From Tubulanus polymorphus (Eukaryota > Nemertea > Palaeonemertea > Tubulaniformes > Tubulanidae), in assembly GCF_964204645.1 (NCBI RefSeq), contig NC_134025.1, positions 18,444,001 through 18,508,000 on the forward strand: a DNA stretch of 64,000 nucleotides, given 5' to 3'. A program made the position numbers and the translations under genes. How positions within the stretch are numbered: position 1 is the first letter of the stretch; every line of letters starts with the position of its first letter. This document shows, one piece after another, positions 52,560 through 64,000 of this stretch. The notes under the pieces were generated by a model. That model was not told where the DNA came from. It saw only the letters and a program-made list of their open reading frames with translations, and made no database searches.

Positions 52560-54535
52560 CAAATTCCGTATATTAAAAAAGTCATTAATTCACTCGTTCA
52601 AATGTATGAGTACAAATCGATTTCATCGGCAGTCACGAATGTTCGTCAGTTATTCACAATTTTGGTGTTTATTGGCCGCGTAGCTAAGTAATGATCCACG
52701 ATAAATATCATCTGCGATCAATGCAAGACTCGATTCCGATCGGATTTTCATTACGCCTAACGGAATGAATACTAAGCCGCAGCCTTTATGTTGTCACCAC
52801 GCTGGAACATGCGTTCGGCACAGTACACTCCCTCCAAGGTAATTCCCGTGTAACAATGCTTCCACAAGATAATTCCACGTAGGTAATCAACTATGTCTGC
52901 GCACGCGCACGCGCGGTCGTCAACGATAGTACTATTTAATCATTAAACTGTAATCCCGGTTCCAGAATATTAGACGGGCAGTTAGTTGTTCATGTTGCGT
53001 TGAGAGCGGCACCATTTTTATCGATCTGAGCCAAATACACGTACAATTGAGAAATGTCTACACGTACAGATTTCAATAGTGCAGTGAATTGATCGCAAAT
53101 TGGAAATTGAATATATTTACGTACATCAAATACGTTCATATCCGCGTCTATCCTCCATGTCATCATTTCAATTAAATATTGAACACAGTCTCAAATGTTT
53201 TGTGACATTCTGGTTTATGTATTAAAAATGGAACTAATTTCCAGTCAAATAACCAGTTACTTTGTTGAGATATGTTCACAATATGCCGTAAATCAGTTCA
53301 TTAATACTGAATTAATACTAAAAGTTATCACACAGAGTAATCATTGATTGAACAGTGTATCATTAAAATTATAATATTTAACATGATATTAACTGTAGAC
53401 CTTAGATTTAGATCTAAGAACTGTATTGTTTTCGCTTATTATCGTTTTTCCGTGGATCTAAAGATTGACTCCTAGTTCTCTATACTATACGAGACAAACT
53501 GCGAATCTTTGTTACCGTTTGGCGCGGTCTGTGCGCTACGCATGAACAAGTTTTTGGTACCAAATAAAAGATACTGGTTGTGTGGATATTTTCATATTTT
53601 TGCTGATACGATGAATTTCAGGTAGAGTTTTGGACCAGTTTGGACGCTCTGAATGACGTCACTGCGCGCGCTGATCAAAATAAACAGTTACCCTCTGTGA
53701 ACATCCACTCCTTTTATGTGCTTGCCAGAAGATGCGGGTGACCTGAATTTGATTCCTCTACCAAGGGTTACAGCATTTATTGGTTAGATTCCATAATTTA
53801 TTCCATCTTTGAGCAAACATTGATTACTCCAAGATTTTTCTTGGCGATTTTATGCACATAGCTATCTGTTTGAAATATCCAAAGCGGCCTATTTTGTCAG
53901 TTGAAACACATACGGGGCGTGTGATAAACCCCAAAAACATATCATCACTGCTTCAATGCAGTAGTTTGAAGGGAATCTTTTCTTCTCACTGGTACTACAT
54001 ATCTTATGCTATAGTTTTGCTACTAGTGTGCCCTCGATCGGGCACGGGACATCTCCAGTTCAAGTGAAGGGCCGGTGCTTGAACACCCGTGAAAGGAGTA
54101 TCCGCGAGTAAAGAGTATCCAAGCTCCGAAGATATCCAGTGCTGTACTGAAATGTTTTTCCAATAATTTCTTTGATTTAACAGAAAAAAACATAAAATGT
54201 GAATTCAACCGACCATCCAAATCAAGTAAAGTTCTTTGCTCTAATTATTTAGGGTTAATAAGGGTTCTTTGCTCTAGTTATTTAGGGTTAATAAGGTACC
54301 GTAGCGCAAATTCGAAAATTGTGAACTCCGAGTTGTTCATAATCAATACAAGAATATTGGTTAATTTGTTTGTACAATTTAACTTGGGTGGATTTTTACG
54401 AGGGTGAGTTTTATCGAGGGGGGTATTTACCGGGGGATTTTTACCTGAAGGGAATTTTACCTAGTTTAAATTTTGCCTACATTCCAGAAAACAAGAGGAC
54501 CATAAGGTCCATATGGTCGAAGACAGTGCATGAGG
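52560..54535. other. Host DNA upstream of the RING gene, no gene seen
   Basis: Likely contains the RING gene's 5' exon and promoter, not resolvable by eye. A direct duplication of GTTCTTTGCTCTAATTATTT plus GGGTTAATAAG lies at 54231-54296. Confidence 0.35.
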
Positions 54536-54555
54536 AAATATGAGTTTTATTAGTG

Positions 54556-54697
54556 AAAACAAATTCACGTTTGCCGGATTTTCATTTAACCGTTATGGAC
54601 ATCCCCCCAGACAAAAGTGGCACACGCACGCACGCACACACACACACATTTGGGGGGGTTGGTTAAATGAAAACCCTGCAAACGTGAATTTGTTTTA
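54556..54697. repeat. Foldback/MITE-like inverted repeat
   Basis: Arms AAAACAAATTCACGTTTGCC..TTTTCATTTAACC and complement, about 50 bp each, around a (CACG)n/(AC)n core with CCCCCC/GGGGGG at the arm ends. Confidence 0.75.
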
Positions 54698-54729
54698 CGC
54701 GTGCGTGCGTGTTTTTAGCGATCATTAGC

Positions 54730-56840
54730 ATCTATAAACTACTTACGAATGTATTAGTACCCAAGCACCTGTGAGGATAGTGATGGGGATAACACTTCAT
54801 TGCTGAATAAAACCGATAAAGACAATTCACTGATGTGGTGAGCCTTTCCATCACGATTTTGGGCCTTAATAGGTACAACAGGCTATGATATTCATATCTA
54901 GGATCATGGATATAGGCAAATGACGTGTTACAGACACATTTTTATCGGATTATCAGTTCTATATCGATATAGTCAGTAACCTGTCTGTGGTTTAGTTTCA
55001 CGATCGGATATTTTCACAAACCACATATAGTATAAGCCCATCCGATTATAAAAAGCTTACCACCAACGATTAGGTATCTAACTAATATCGATACAGCATT
55101 ATGGGACCATATCCATGGGAGTAGAGATACTACGGGTGTTGATCGGTGAACGGCTGAATTTTTACTAGGGATCCCTATATAGTCTTCGACCATAATCAGT
55201 CTCAAAGTACGAATATATTTGCTGTTCATTTTGCAATCAATATTGATATTTGATACTGTCATAAAGTTAAACCTATCTTGATATAACGAGTTCAGAAAAA
55301 GGGCTTTAAGGTCATCCATAACGTTTAGAAATATCATTGGAACAAATCATGTTTTTTGTTTAATTTTATCCAGGTAAATATTTTAGTTAAGATCCTCGAT
55401 CCTTGTTTTAGGGTGGTATAGCATAACAGAGTTAATATACCTTATCAATCAACTGTTATGTCAAACATCTGCTATAATTGAAAACACAGATTTTTCGATA
55501 GTGTATAGCTACCATCCAATTCGTGTCGACTCGACCCTTCGATATTACGCCGCTTTTCTCCGCGTTCCTCATATTAGAGTCCATGGTTACGTTTTGATTC
55601 AATTGTCATCTGTTCTTGTTACAATCTATGTCACAAGGTCAAACTGAGTCACAATACGGAAATTTCATCAGGTGTAAGATTGTCCGACGGATACTAGAAA
55701 TATAGTCAGATACCTTTCGCCTTTTTTATTTGCTATGATATTTATTACATACACCTTTTTTATTTGCTATGATATTTATTACATACAAGAATACTTGAAT
55801 CCTACAATTTAACGTTAATATCAAAATCTGCTCATTTTCTAATAATTTCGAAATGGTATGCACACTGCACTGATGCATTTTAAATTCTAGTCTCGACATC
55901 ACGAGTCTCGAAACAGATATCCATGGATGGATCGCGTTACGGAGGTGACAGATGGTCTCGAACCATTTATTATTAATGGGGTTATTCACATAAGGTGTAA
56001 TTAATACCTTTCACAGATGACATATGCTTGATCAATTATTTCTTTCTCCCTTTATGGTAAATTATTCTTTGGAACCTACGGTCTGTGGTGAAGACGCCAG
56101 ACTAGATTAATTAATTGTATGTCTACCAATAAAAAGAATTTTCACACGTCAATTCTTTTCTCAAAAGGGTTTTAAAAGAATAGATCTCAACAAGAAAACT
56201 GACTATAAATAAACCATGATGCCTTGGTAAATGTAGAATGTTTTAGGCCTAACACTAACAGATGGAGGAGAGACGAAGCACTTCAGAGATACAGTAGACT
56301 CCGCTCAACTCGAATTCATTGGGACCAGAAAAAAATCAACGAGTTAAGCGGAATTCGAGTTGGGATTTTTACGAAATTGGCTAAAAATTATTAAGAAATT
56401 AAACCTCAATAAACGATTCAGTATCGATCCTACATGGTTTGTTTGTTTGTTTGTAAGATGCTAAATTTAAAAAAAATCCATTAAAATAAAGCATGTTTTG
56501 TCTCATTTTTTACCTCCAAAAATTTACTTGGTGTGATGAAAAATGAACGATCATAAACGGCAGCTTGAATAACATGTACCGTGTATTATTTTGGCGCAAA
56601 AAAGTAGACATCAATAAACGCGCTGGTGTTTATGTACGTACTGGATGACTGAATGTCTTTGTGAGCGTTGTACATGTATCGTCTCAATTGCAGCGTGGAT
56701 CGTTCCAGGGTAACCAACTAACTATAGCAGTAAACACATGCATGTTTTTAATTGATAATTGTGTTTGCTGTCGGGAGGTCGTTCAGATATTCGAGTTAAG
56801 AGAAGTTTGAACGTAAGGCGGAGGTTTCTTTAATGAAGTG
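54730..56840. other. Host DNA, no gene recognised
   Basis: Only a 28-bp direct duplication CACCTTTTTTATTTGCTATG-type at 55717-55786 stands out. Confidence 0.35.
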
Positions 56841-56857
56841 AGTGGTTCGGTTCCAGA

Positions 56858-57480
56858 TTGTCGACCCATTCTATCGTCGACAATGTCTAAAATCTGATTG
56901 TCGACCGATTGTACTCGTCGACAATGTCTACAAACCTGATTGTCGACCGATTTTACTCGACGACAATGTCTACAATCCTAATTGTGAAAATCAACTGATG
57001 GAGGTACACGGACCCTCGATCCCAGCCACTTTATATGAGTAATCTACGCACACACGCGGCCCCATCGACTTTAAATAGGGGTAATCCACGCTCACACACG
57101 GCCCCACGATCCCAGCCACTTTATGTAAGGGTAATCCACGCACACGCCGCTCCTCGATCCCAGCCACTTGATATAAGGGTAATCCACGCACACACAGCCT
57201 TACACGCACAAATTGATTTACAGTCAATCAGGATTGTAGTCATTGTCGACGAGTACAATCGGTCGACAATCAGGTTTGTAGTCATTGTCGACTAGTACAA
57301 TCGGTCGACAATCAGATTGTAGACATTTTCGACGAGTAAAATCGGCCGGCATTTAGGATTGTAGACATTGTCGACGAGTAAAATCGGTAGACAATCAGGA
57401 TTGTAGATATCGTCGACGAGTAAAATCGGCCGGCATTTAGGATTCTAGACATTGTCGACGAGTAAAATCGGTCGATTTTT
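56858..57480. repeat. Foldback element of inverted tandem repeats
   Basis: Left arm has three units of GATTGTCGACCGATT..ACTCG with TCGACAATGTCTACAA; the right arm (57220-57480) has five to six inverted units. The centre (57000-57200) has four units of CGATCCCAGCCACTTTAT with GGGTAATCCACGC. Each arm unit is itself a dyad around TCGAC/GTCGA. Confidence 0.8.
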
Positions 57481-57597
57481 TGGGCGATTTACAAACTCGT
57501 CGCGATATCGGGCAAAAATACACCCGCGTGCCCCTAGCTTAATATAAGATTGTGTTTCTGATAAACTAACCAATCGTTCCAAAGCAATAAAAAAACA

Positions 57598-60457
57598 AAT
57601 TCATTGAAAAAAACTTTATTTCTGTAAAAACTGTTAGCTTTATATAGATTATATACGATAACAAAAATTCATTTTTTAAGTAAGGTACAGGATAAAACTA
57701 TGTATAAGGATATCCCAATATAATGATTAAAGCGTATCTAAAACAAAAGTTCAGTCTAAGGGTTATCATGCCCACTTGATGAAATGCTTAAAAATGCTTA
57801 CGAATTCAATATCCGATGCCTCCCTGGCATTGGATTTAGAAATACCAATAAAGTTTCTCCACTACATTACACCACCCTGCAAACCGATGCAATCAGAAAT
57901 CATGTCATAAACTACACTTTACATTCGGTTGGGGTCCTAATATATGCAAAGTTACCAACACGAATAGACAATGGTGTATAATTAAAAGCATAACTCCCCT
58001 CGGAGAAAAAGAAAAGACTGGATATTCCCAATTGAGATGTGACCTATGACAGCGCTAACAATTATCAAATATCAAGATGTTCAGTTAAAACCTGATGATA
58101 TTTTGCTAAAAACTTTTTCATTCTTCAAACGTAGACCGATGGATGTAAGATGGCCGTCTGACAGATCAAGCCTGTTTAATATATTGAATACCCCAAAAAT
58201 AAATATTACATATTCCTAACTGATTTCAATACTTCAGACCCAAGTGACCACAATAGCTGCACGGAGCCAGAATTTTTCATGATTGGGCCAGTTTTTTGGG
58301 CCACATATGTATCTAAGATAATCCCCACCACAAATACTTTACAGTTTGAAAGGCTTAAGTAGTCCGTAGACGATTAGTACACACATACATACCAAAGTGC
58401 CCTTAAATTGCATGTACACAGCTAGAAACCATACGAAAAGGTGAACCAAGTTTCTTACAACATAAGACCTAAGATTTAACTAGCGCCATGTACCAATTAC
58501 AACCCTTTTTCAAAGTGGTACACTGTTCATCTGTGCTTCTGATAATTAATCTTTATATGCAGCCTTAAACATCCAAGTGTAGCCCAAAACAGCTTTTGTT
58601 TTAAACAATGGATAATGTTACAATCATTCTTGAGAAATTCTAGCTGTAATGAGTGATGGATTACTGAAATATGAAATATCCTGTCAGAATAAATGCAGAT
58701 TCTGATGTAAACTAGGCGAATAGAAAAAAAGGATACAGACGCTACATTGTACACTTTTAAGAATCTATGTCGTTGCATCAGCAAAAAGAAAGCAAATTTC
58801 GGCGTGACCAAATCACCATCAATCAATGAAATTCAATTGAATTTTCCATAATTAGGACTCATTCTACTAATCAATTCAAATCGTAAGGCGGTTAAGCATT
58901 GATCAATGGTAGTTTGTGAATTGAAAATATCAAACAATTCAACAATATGACAGGCCAACAAATTAAATGAGAACAGATCAAGACAGTGATATTATTTGCA
59001 TTCAATTCGTAAATGAATGTCATAGTATTTTTTAAACAACTTACTTCTTGCCTTCCCACAATAGGAAGTGCCCCTCTCTGAGATGGATCTTTCATAATTT
59101 TGAAAATTTTACATCAATCTCTCTTGAAAGGGCACTGAATCTTCTAAACAGTCTTTGAAAAGACAGCTTGAGGGAACCGCCCCTGACTAAAGCCTATGAA
59201 CAAAGTTATGGTTTTAGAGTTCCAAATCCAAAAGGAGAGGCAACCAAACAGCTTAAAGCTATAAGTTTTGGGATCATGCGAGCCTGATTGAAGAGCACTG
59301 GGAGGAATATATGTATAAGGTATAAAAAGATTACAAAGGTACATGTGGCACAAGTCCTTGGAGACATTAGAAAATCATAAAAATGAATTGGTCATACAGG
59401 AAGCCATTGTAATATAGCATGAAGAATGGGGTACGATGTGGTGTTGAACAGATACAGAGAATATAATAACATGTGGAAAATCATACCAAGTTTCATGAAA
59501 ATACAATGGAAGACTGAGTGGGAAAATAGCTTGATATTTGACCTACTGCACCCAATATCTAATCGTTCACCCACTAGATCACACCATGTATATAGTTTCA
59601 CCACGTTATCTGAAACCAGATGAAATCAAAAGTAAGAATATGGCATCCTTTGACCTTAACCTTTGACCTAATCCTGAATCAAATCAGTTACCCACAGTCC
59701 TTAGGGAAATCCAACCCTCAAATTCCACTGTTATCTTAAACTATTTGCGAGTTAAAACCAAAAAATGAAAATAATGGCTTCCTATGACTTATACCTTGAA
59801 CCTAAAGTCAAATCAGTAACTAACCACAGCTGAAACAACCAATGTTGGAGCTAGCATTATTCACGTGTCCAGAGTAAAAAAATACACTGAATCACTGCAA
59901 GAGGGCAGTCTTTAGAACGACTGGTAGCTGGTTAGAATGTAGCATCTTTCCAAGAAAACCTTAATTAGGCCATGCATGGAGACACTTTTTTAACATGATG
60001 CGCATTAACTACAGTACATGTACAAGCATAATCACTTGCTGGTGACTCATTGTGTATTGTTCAAAAATTTATATGCATAGTAGGATTTCAGGCTTTTCCT
60101 GGTATTACACCAAAGTCATTTCAAAATCCAGGATTTTCCTAGCCAGAAATAAAAAAATATTTATTTCAAGCTTCTCTAGGCTATTTTAGATCACTGCTTG
60201 ATAATCAAGAATTGGAATGGCAATGATATATCAAAATGTCAGAAGGGGTGGGCCCACGTGGCATATTGCTACCGGCATAAATTGGTTCACCACTCTTACA
60301 TACGTACATTTCAATAGGAAAAACCTGAGTAAATTCCCTGACATTCACTTTAATAGAAAAACACCATTTGATCAGAACAGTATTTCAGCTACAAGTTGGT
60401 TTTCTAAACATATGTACATTGTATAGTTGGTCTGTATACTTGCATATTTTTCAAATC
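57598..60457 (-). other. Possible long 3' untranslated region
   Basis: If the frame at 60458-60706 is a terminal exon, AATAAA on - at about 57613 would be a polyadenylation signal giving a 2.8-kb 3' UTR; another AATAAA is at about 60165. No other gene seen. A diverged relative of the AAGATGGCCG repeat lies at 58140-58320. Confidence 0.25.
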
Positions 60458-60715
60458 TCAATAGCGATAATCGTGACCCCAGCAATATCCAGAGAACCGT
60501 CTTGCATTAATATTATTGCTTCTATATTGTGATTGGGCTTCATGATTCAGATAAGCTCTTTGAAAATGGTTCCCTCGAACACAATTCTGATATAAGTCTC
60601 TTTCAACAACAGGTCCGTTGTATGGCACATACATATCTCCGTGATATCTATACTTCAAATTGTAGTACTGCGAGTTATATGGATGGTTTGATGTTTTCTT
60701 CCTCATTCCGGTACC
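60458..60715 (-). CDS. Possible terminal exon, Tyr/Asn/Arg-rich (unassigned)
   Basis: On -, ACTTTGTAG acceptor-like sequence precedes GTACCGGAATGAGG at about 60715; the frame reads MRKKTSNHPYNSQYYNLKYR, VPYNGPVVERDLYQN and ends FSGYCWGHDYRY. Low-complexity aromatic/basic tail such as those of RNA-binding proteins. No family. Confidence 0.3.
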   Translation of the reverse strand, partial: GTGMRKKTSNHPYNSQYYNLKYRYHGDMYVPYNGPVVERDLYQNCVRGNHFQRAYLNHEAQSQYRSNNINARRFSGYCWGHDYRY

Positions 60716-61504
60716 TACAAAGTTAAAATACCCAGTTTCACAGTTGTAAATAAGATTTCCCTTTAACTCACAATTGGAACAGGATCGAATCCTGGGGCCT
60801 TTATACTCAATGATGTAACTATGTCATTCAGAATAAAGGACCCCTGGATTCGTGTTAAATGTACTGTTAGTAATAAAATATGACCATGAGATAGCCGATG
60901 TGCATTGAAATACATAGTTTGACAACATTCTAGATACTAAAATTACACCTTGCGACCTAAAATACCACCTCCCCGCAATACACTCTCCCCCCATCATCAT
61001 TCATATCATATCATATCAGTTTTGTTGCAGGGGGTAAAACGTGACTTTGATACCTTGCCAAGGCAAAAATCATTCCACTGGCTACATATCTGCAATACAT
61101 AAATAAAAAATATCTTTCCTTGTTCGATAAAGTAATCAGAAATCATATCTTTTTCATGTATTTAGCACCCCTGATGGCCAAGTGAAAAATTAATGCAACC
61201 TTGAAAAAAAAACACAGGGGCGTATTATTCCATGCCCTGCATATTTGCAGTTGGATTTTCAAAAAATAATCTCTGAACATTGGTGGAAGTTATCCTCCCG
61301 AAAAGTAAGAACAAAAGTAATAACAACTGTTTGTTGAATTTATTTTGTGGGTCAAACAACTAAACATAAATTCATGTTCGATTCTATGTCAAATAATCGC
61401 ATGTCTACTGTTACCTAATATTTTTCATATCTTTATATCATCTATATTCCACTGTAAAAAGTCAGAGCAATAAAGGTATTTTGAATTCAAATTTGAATAG
61501 TCTC

Positions 61505-61855
61505 AGATCATCCTTCCTTGCCGGGTTTGATTGCCTCCTGCCGGAGCTCACGCCATAACAAAGCCTGGCTGCAGACCCTTCATTAGTCGATTATTACACT
61601 TCCAGTTTTTACCGCTCGCCGGCGACCAGTCTACGTATGAAGCCAATCAGATTCGTGGTTTTTCATCGGCACATTCGCTCTATCAATACCAAACATCTGA
61701 TTGGCAAGATATAGTGGCTACTAATTGACAACCTGTCCACCCTAGAAATCTTAGACCACTGTAATAGACCAATAATGGTTTGCGGTCATAGGGTTTGTGT
61801 TGGTGTGAGCTTCGTCAGGAGGCAATTAAACCCCTGCAAGCGAGGATGCTTTAAG
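61505..61855. mobile_element. MITE-like element with about 48-bp inverted ends
   Basis: TCATCCTTCCTTGCCGGGTT..GATTGCCTCCTGCCGGAGCT and its imperfect complement at 61806-61853 bound a 350-bp segment. No coding. Confidence 0.6.
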
Positions 61856-62310
61856 TTAGGGTACTCAAGTTAGTGAAAAAATGTAACAGCAAAAGCATAT
61901 TTTGGCTCTCATATTTGAATCTACATGTATTTTATATGTATATATCATCTTATTTGAGCGAGAATAGAATTCCGCGTGGGACTAGTGTACAAAAGCAGTC
62001 AAGGCACTGTTCAAGTTAGGGTTCAAATTCAAATTTATTTTGCGCAAAGCATGACAGGCTATGATTGAGAAAAAAACAGAGAATCAATAGTATTTACAAT
62101 TTCTAGACAAGCACAATCATAAAAAGAGAGAAAAGTAGCGTTCTGTGTGGGCCAAGCAAAGCCTTTGTTGGGAATCGACAGAATCAAGATGGCATCTATG
62201 TGAAATAACCAATCCGAATTAGTTATAGCATTTACTACACAGGGGAGAAGGCCTAGGAGTGACAAGTCAGTCCAACGAGTCAAGAGGGGAACTTCAATTC
62301 ACATATGATT

Positions 62311-62640
62311 ATAAGGACACCATTCCCACTTGGGAAGTGGTTTCAAATTCTCAACAATCTAACAATCTCAATACTCAATGCCCATATTAAAAAACCAATG
62401 ACCTCGAAACTCACCAAAATTATAGAACATGTCACCAGCTACAATTTTGCAATTGATTGTGATAACAAAATATGCATAGGTACCTATATAATATGGAAAT
62501 ACTAAGTTATTCTACTATTCAACGCCCCCTGGTGACCATATAGAATAACTAATGACCTTGAAACTCAACATAATCATAGACCATGTCATGAGCTACAACC
62601 CTTCAATTGATTGTGGTAACAAAATATAGATTGTCACAAA
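62311..62640. repeat. Copy of the CGCCCCCTGGTGACC dispersed repeat
   Basis: CACTTGGGAAGTGGTTTCAA and ATTCAACGCCCCCTGGTGAC as in 40190-40600, same orientation, two tandem units. Confidence 0.75.
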
Positions 62641-62923
62641 TGATGACTAAGAATGATGACTATAATGAAAATAATCCTAGCAACACCATCAGACGATATC
62701 GCAGAAACCATTAGTTACCATTGCCATGTTAGTTTGTAGCTTCCACTAAAAATGAAGAGTCTAGTTGAACATATCTCGTCTTGTGCGACATTCATTGAAC
62801 TTGAGGACATTTTGGTGCCCAAACCTGGGAATGTCGATAACAGAGAACGATGTTCAGGCTCTGCTGGGTACTTATAGAGGCAAGAAAGGTGCGACAACAA
62901 AAGTGTGGATATAAGTCCGAGAA

Positions 62924-63440
62924 GTGATGGAGATGGCTAAGACAAAAGGTATTGCAAGGCTGAAGAAACTGAGGAGATATTTCGAAAGGATTGAATCCGT
63001 GGAAGAAACAGTAAGACAAGTCGAAGCATCCATAGATGTTGATGAGCGGGAAAAACTAGTTATGGATACTGAAGATTATGTTGGTGTGTTAAGGGATTAT
63101 TTGTACTATTTTGTTGAACTTATTCGAGACATTGAGACTCAAGAAATTCCAAGGTTAGACTATTCTGCGAATCTTTTTGTCCCAGCTCATGTGAGTAGAC
63201 TAAATTTACCAAAGTTGAATCTGATAAAATTTAATGAGGACATTAAATGGAGATCAATTTGGGACTCATTTCGTTCAGCCATTGACGGAGAGTGTACGTT
63301 GTCGGATGTAGAAAAATTCCAATACCCGATGGCGCAAGTTGTGGAGGAAGCAGCTACATGTTTCTCTGGGCTAAGCCGAAAATTAGAAAGTTGCTGTAGA
63401 TCATTGGTTGGAAAGACAAGGACAACCCCACAAGTTAAAG
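62924..63440 (+). pseudogene. BEL/Pao retrotransposon gag fragment
   Basis: Helical N-terminus (RRYFERIESVEETVRQVEAS), then LNLPKLNLIKFNEDIKWRSI WDSF (interrupted here), AIDGECTLSDVEKFQY and EEAATCFSGLS, the DUF1759-type Pao gag block (LPKL.L.KF.GD...W..FWD.F). The frame runs on into an unrelated LINE piece at about 63465. Confidence 0.75.
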
Positions 63441-63464
63441 AATTTCCTAATGAAGGGATTGCTT

Positions 63465-64000
63465 CAATTACCAATTATCTTACTTTGAATGTGCCCAAGA
63501 CAAACACTATATTTTTTCTAAATCTGCTGTAAATTGAATATAGGAAACGAGTCGATTACTCCAGTACCTCATAGTAAATTTCTCAGAGTTTTTATCGATC
63601 AAAATCTTAAATGGAATCAACATGTTAATTATTTAAATTCTAAACTGAAAAATCTATTCCTTCTTCGTAATGTAAAGAATCTCTTACGACCATGGGCTAA
63701 GCGTTCAATTTATAACAGCTACATCCAATCTCATCTAGTTGATGCCTTACATACATGGGGACCGATGTTATCTAAATCTCAAACCAACTCTATTTTCAAA
63801 CTACAGAAAAAGGCTGTAAGATTTATTGATAATGCAGGTTTCAATGCTCCGACGAATCCAATATTAAAAAAATTCAAAATTCTTAAGTTCAATGACCTAA
63901 TTCAACTTGAAATAGTTAAATGTGGATATAGTTATATTAACAAAAACCTTACAAAGCCGATTCTAAACTTCTTCAAATCTAATGACCAATACCATTCATA
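63465..64000 (+). pseudogene. Non-LTR retrotransposon RT, C-terminal part (runs off window)
   Basis: NYLTLNVPKTNTIFF (thumb entry), then after a stop FLRVFIDQNLKWNQHVNYLN, WGPMLSKSQTNSIFKLQKKA and VRFIDNAGFNAPTN, the post-palm region of jockey/CR1/RTE-type reverse transcriptases. Confidence 0.75.

Noticed and set aside
54600-54720. CACGCACG run as a regulatory or Z-DNA element
   Set aside because: Simple repeat inside a foldback element; nothing else supports function.
56991-57295. 78- and 86-codon frames in the foldback element
   Set aside because: Translations of the ATCCACGCACAC repeat on both strands.

Overview
The window is animal (metazoan) nuclear DNA, probably from a marine invertebrate and tentatively a lophotrochozoan. 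It is dominated by decayed virus-like mobile elements of the Polinton/Maverick (adintovirus-like) type. Host-type DNA (introns, a RING E3 ligase, non-LTR and BEL/Pao retrotransposon debris, DNA-transposon debris, satellites) has moderate GC. The virus-like DNA is very AT-rich, codes densely on both strands and carries the expected gene set: protein-primed-type family B DNA polymerase, retrovirus-like integrase with a chromodomain, packaging ATPase, double-jelly-roll major capsid protein and penton-like protein, plus several small membrane proteins and an HNH endonuclease.

Layout. (1) 1-8171 is the right part of element E1: membrane protein, major capsid protein and zinc-finger protein on +, convergent with HNH > unknown > TM protein > integrase > ATPase on -, ending in a 380-bp palindrome. 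E1 is inserted in a gene of another copy, E3 (8172-11442, rearranged fragments). (2) 11496-13641, continuing after 45239, is a SWIM/YqaJ nuclease gene of a cellular-type DNA transposon, itself split by a Harbinger-like MITE. (3) 13642-45233 is one Polinton-type insertion, M, with about 406-bp terminal inverted repeats and a 6-bp target duplication GACACT. Its gene order (polymerase, small ORF, penton, small membrane ORFs, membrane protein, capsid, zinc finger; then on - HNH, unknown, TM, integrase, ATPase stub) matches E1, but it is inflated by nested insertions: a 7.4-kb satellite/hairpin/tandem-duplication block (19277-26717), a LINE (28366-30156), an inverted copy E2 that begins inside that LINE (30157-about 36205), and dispersed repeats (30862-33097, 40190-41518). 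(4) 45240-64000 is host DNA: a THAP/DDE transposase relic, an NRDP1-like RING/TRAF-zinc-finger gene, foldback elements and MITEs, one possible terminal exon, and a Pao gag/LINE RT chimera at the edge.

The observations most worth following are: (a) all four virus-like termini present are long palindromes with different stems but one shared core around CAAAGGTCGAACGGTCGA; (b) two distinct start-proximal motifs precede the virus-like genes and divide by gene class, one resembling a T-run plus TAAATG late promoter; (c) an 8-nt stop/start overlap recurs at two gene pairs in several copies; (d) an unassigned large gene (34779-37256) is broken by an inversion with a perfect 90-bp inverted duplication. 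Most virus-like genes are broken; the ATPase, HNH and TM-protein frames of E1 are the best preserved.
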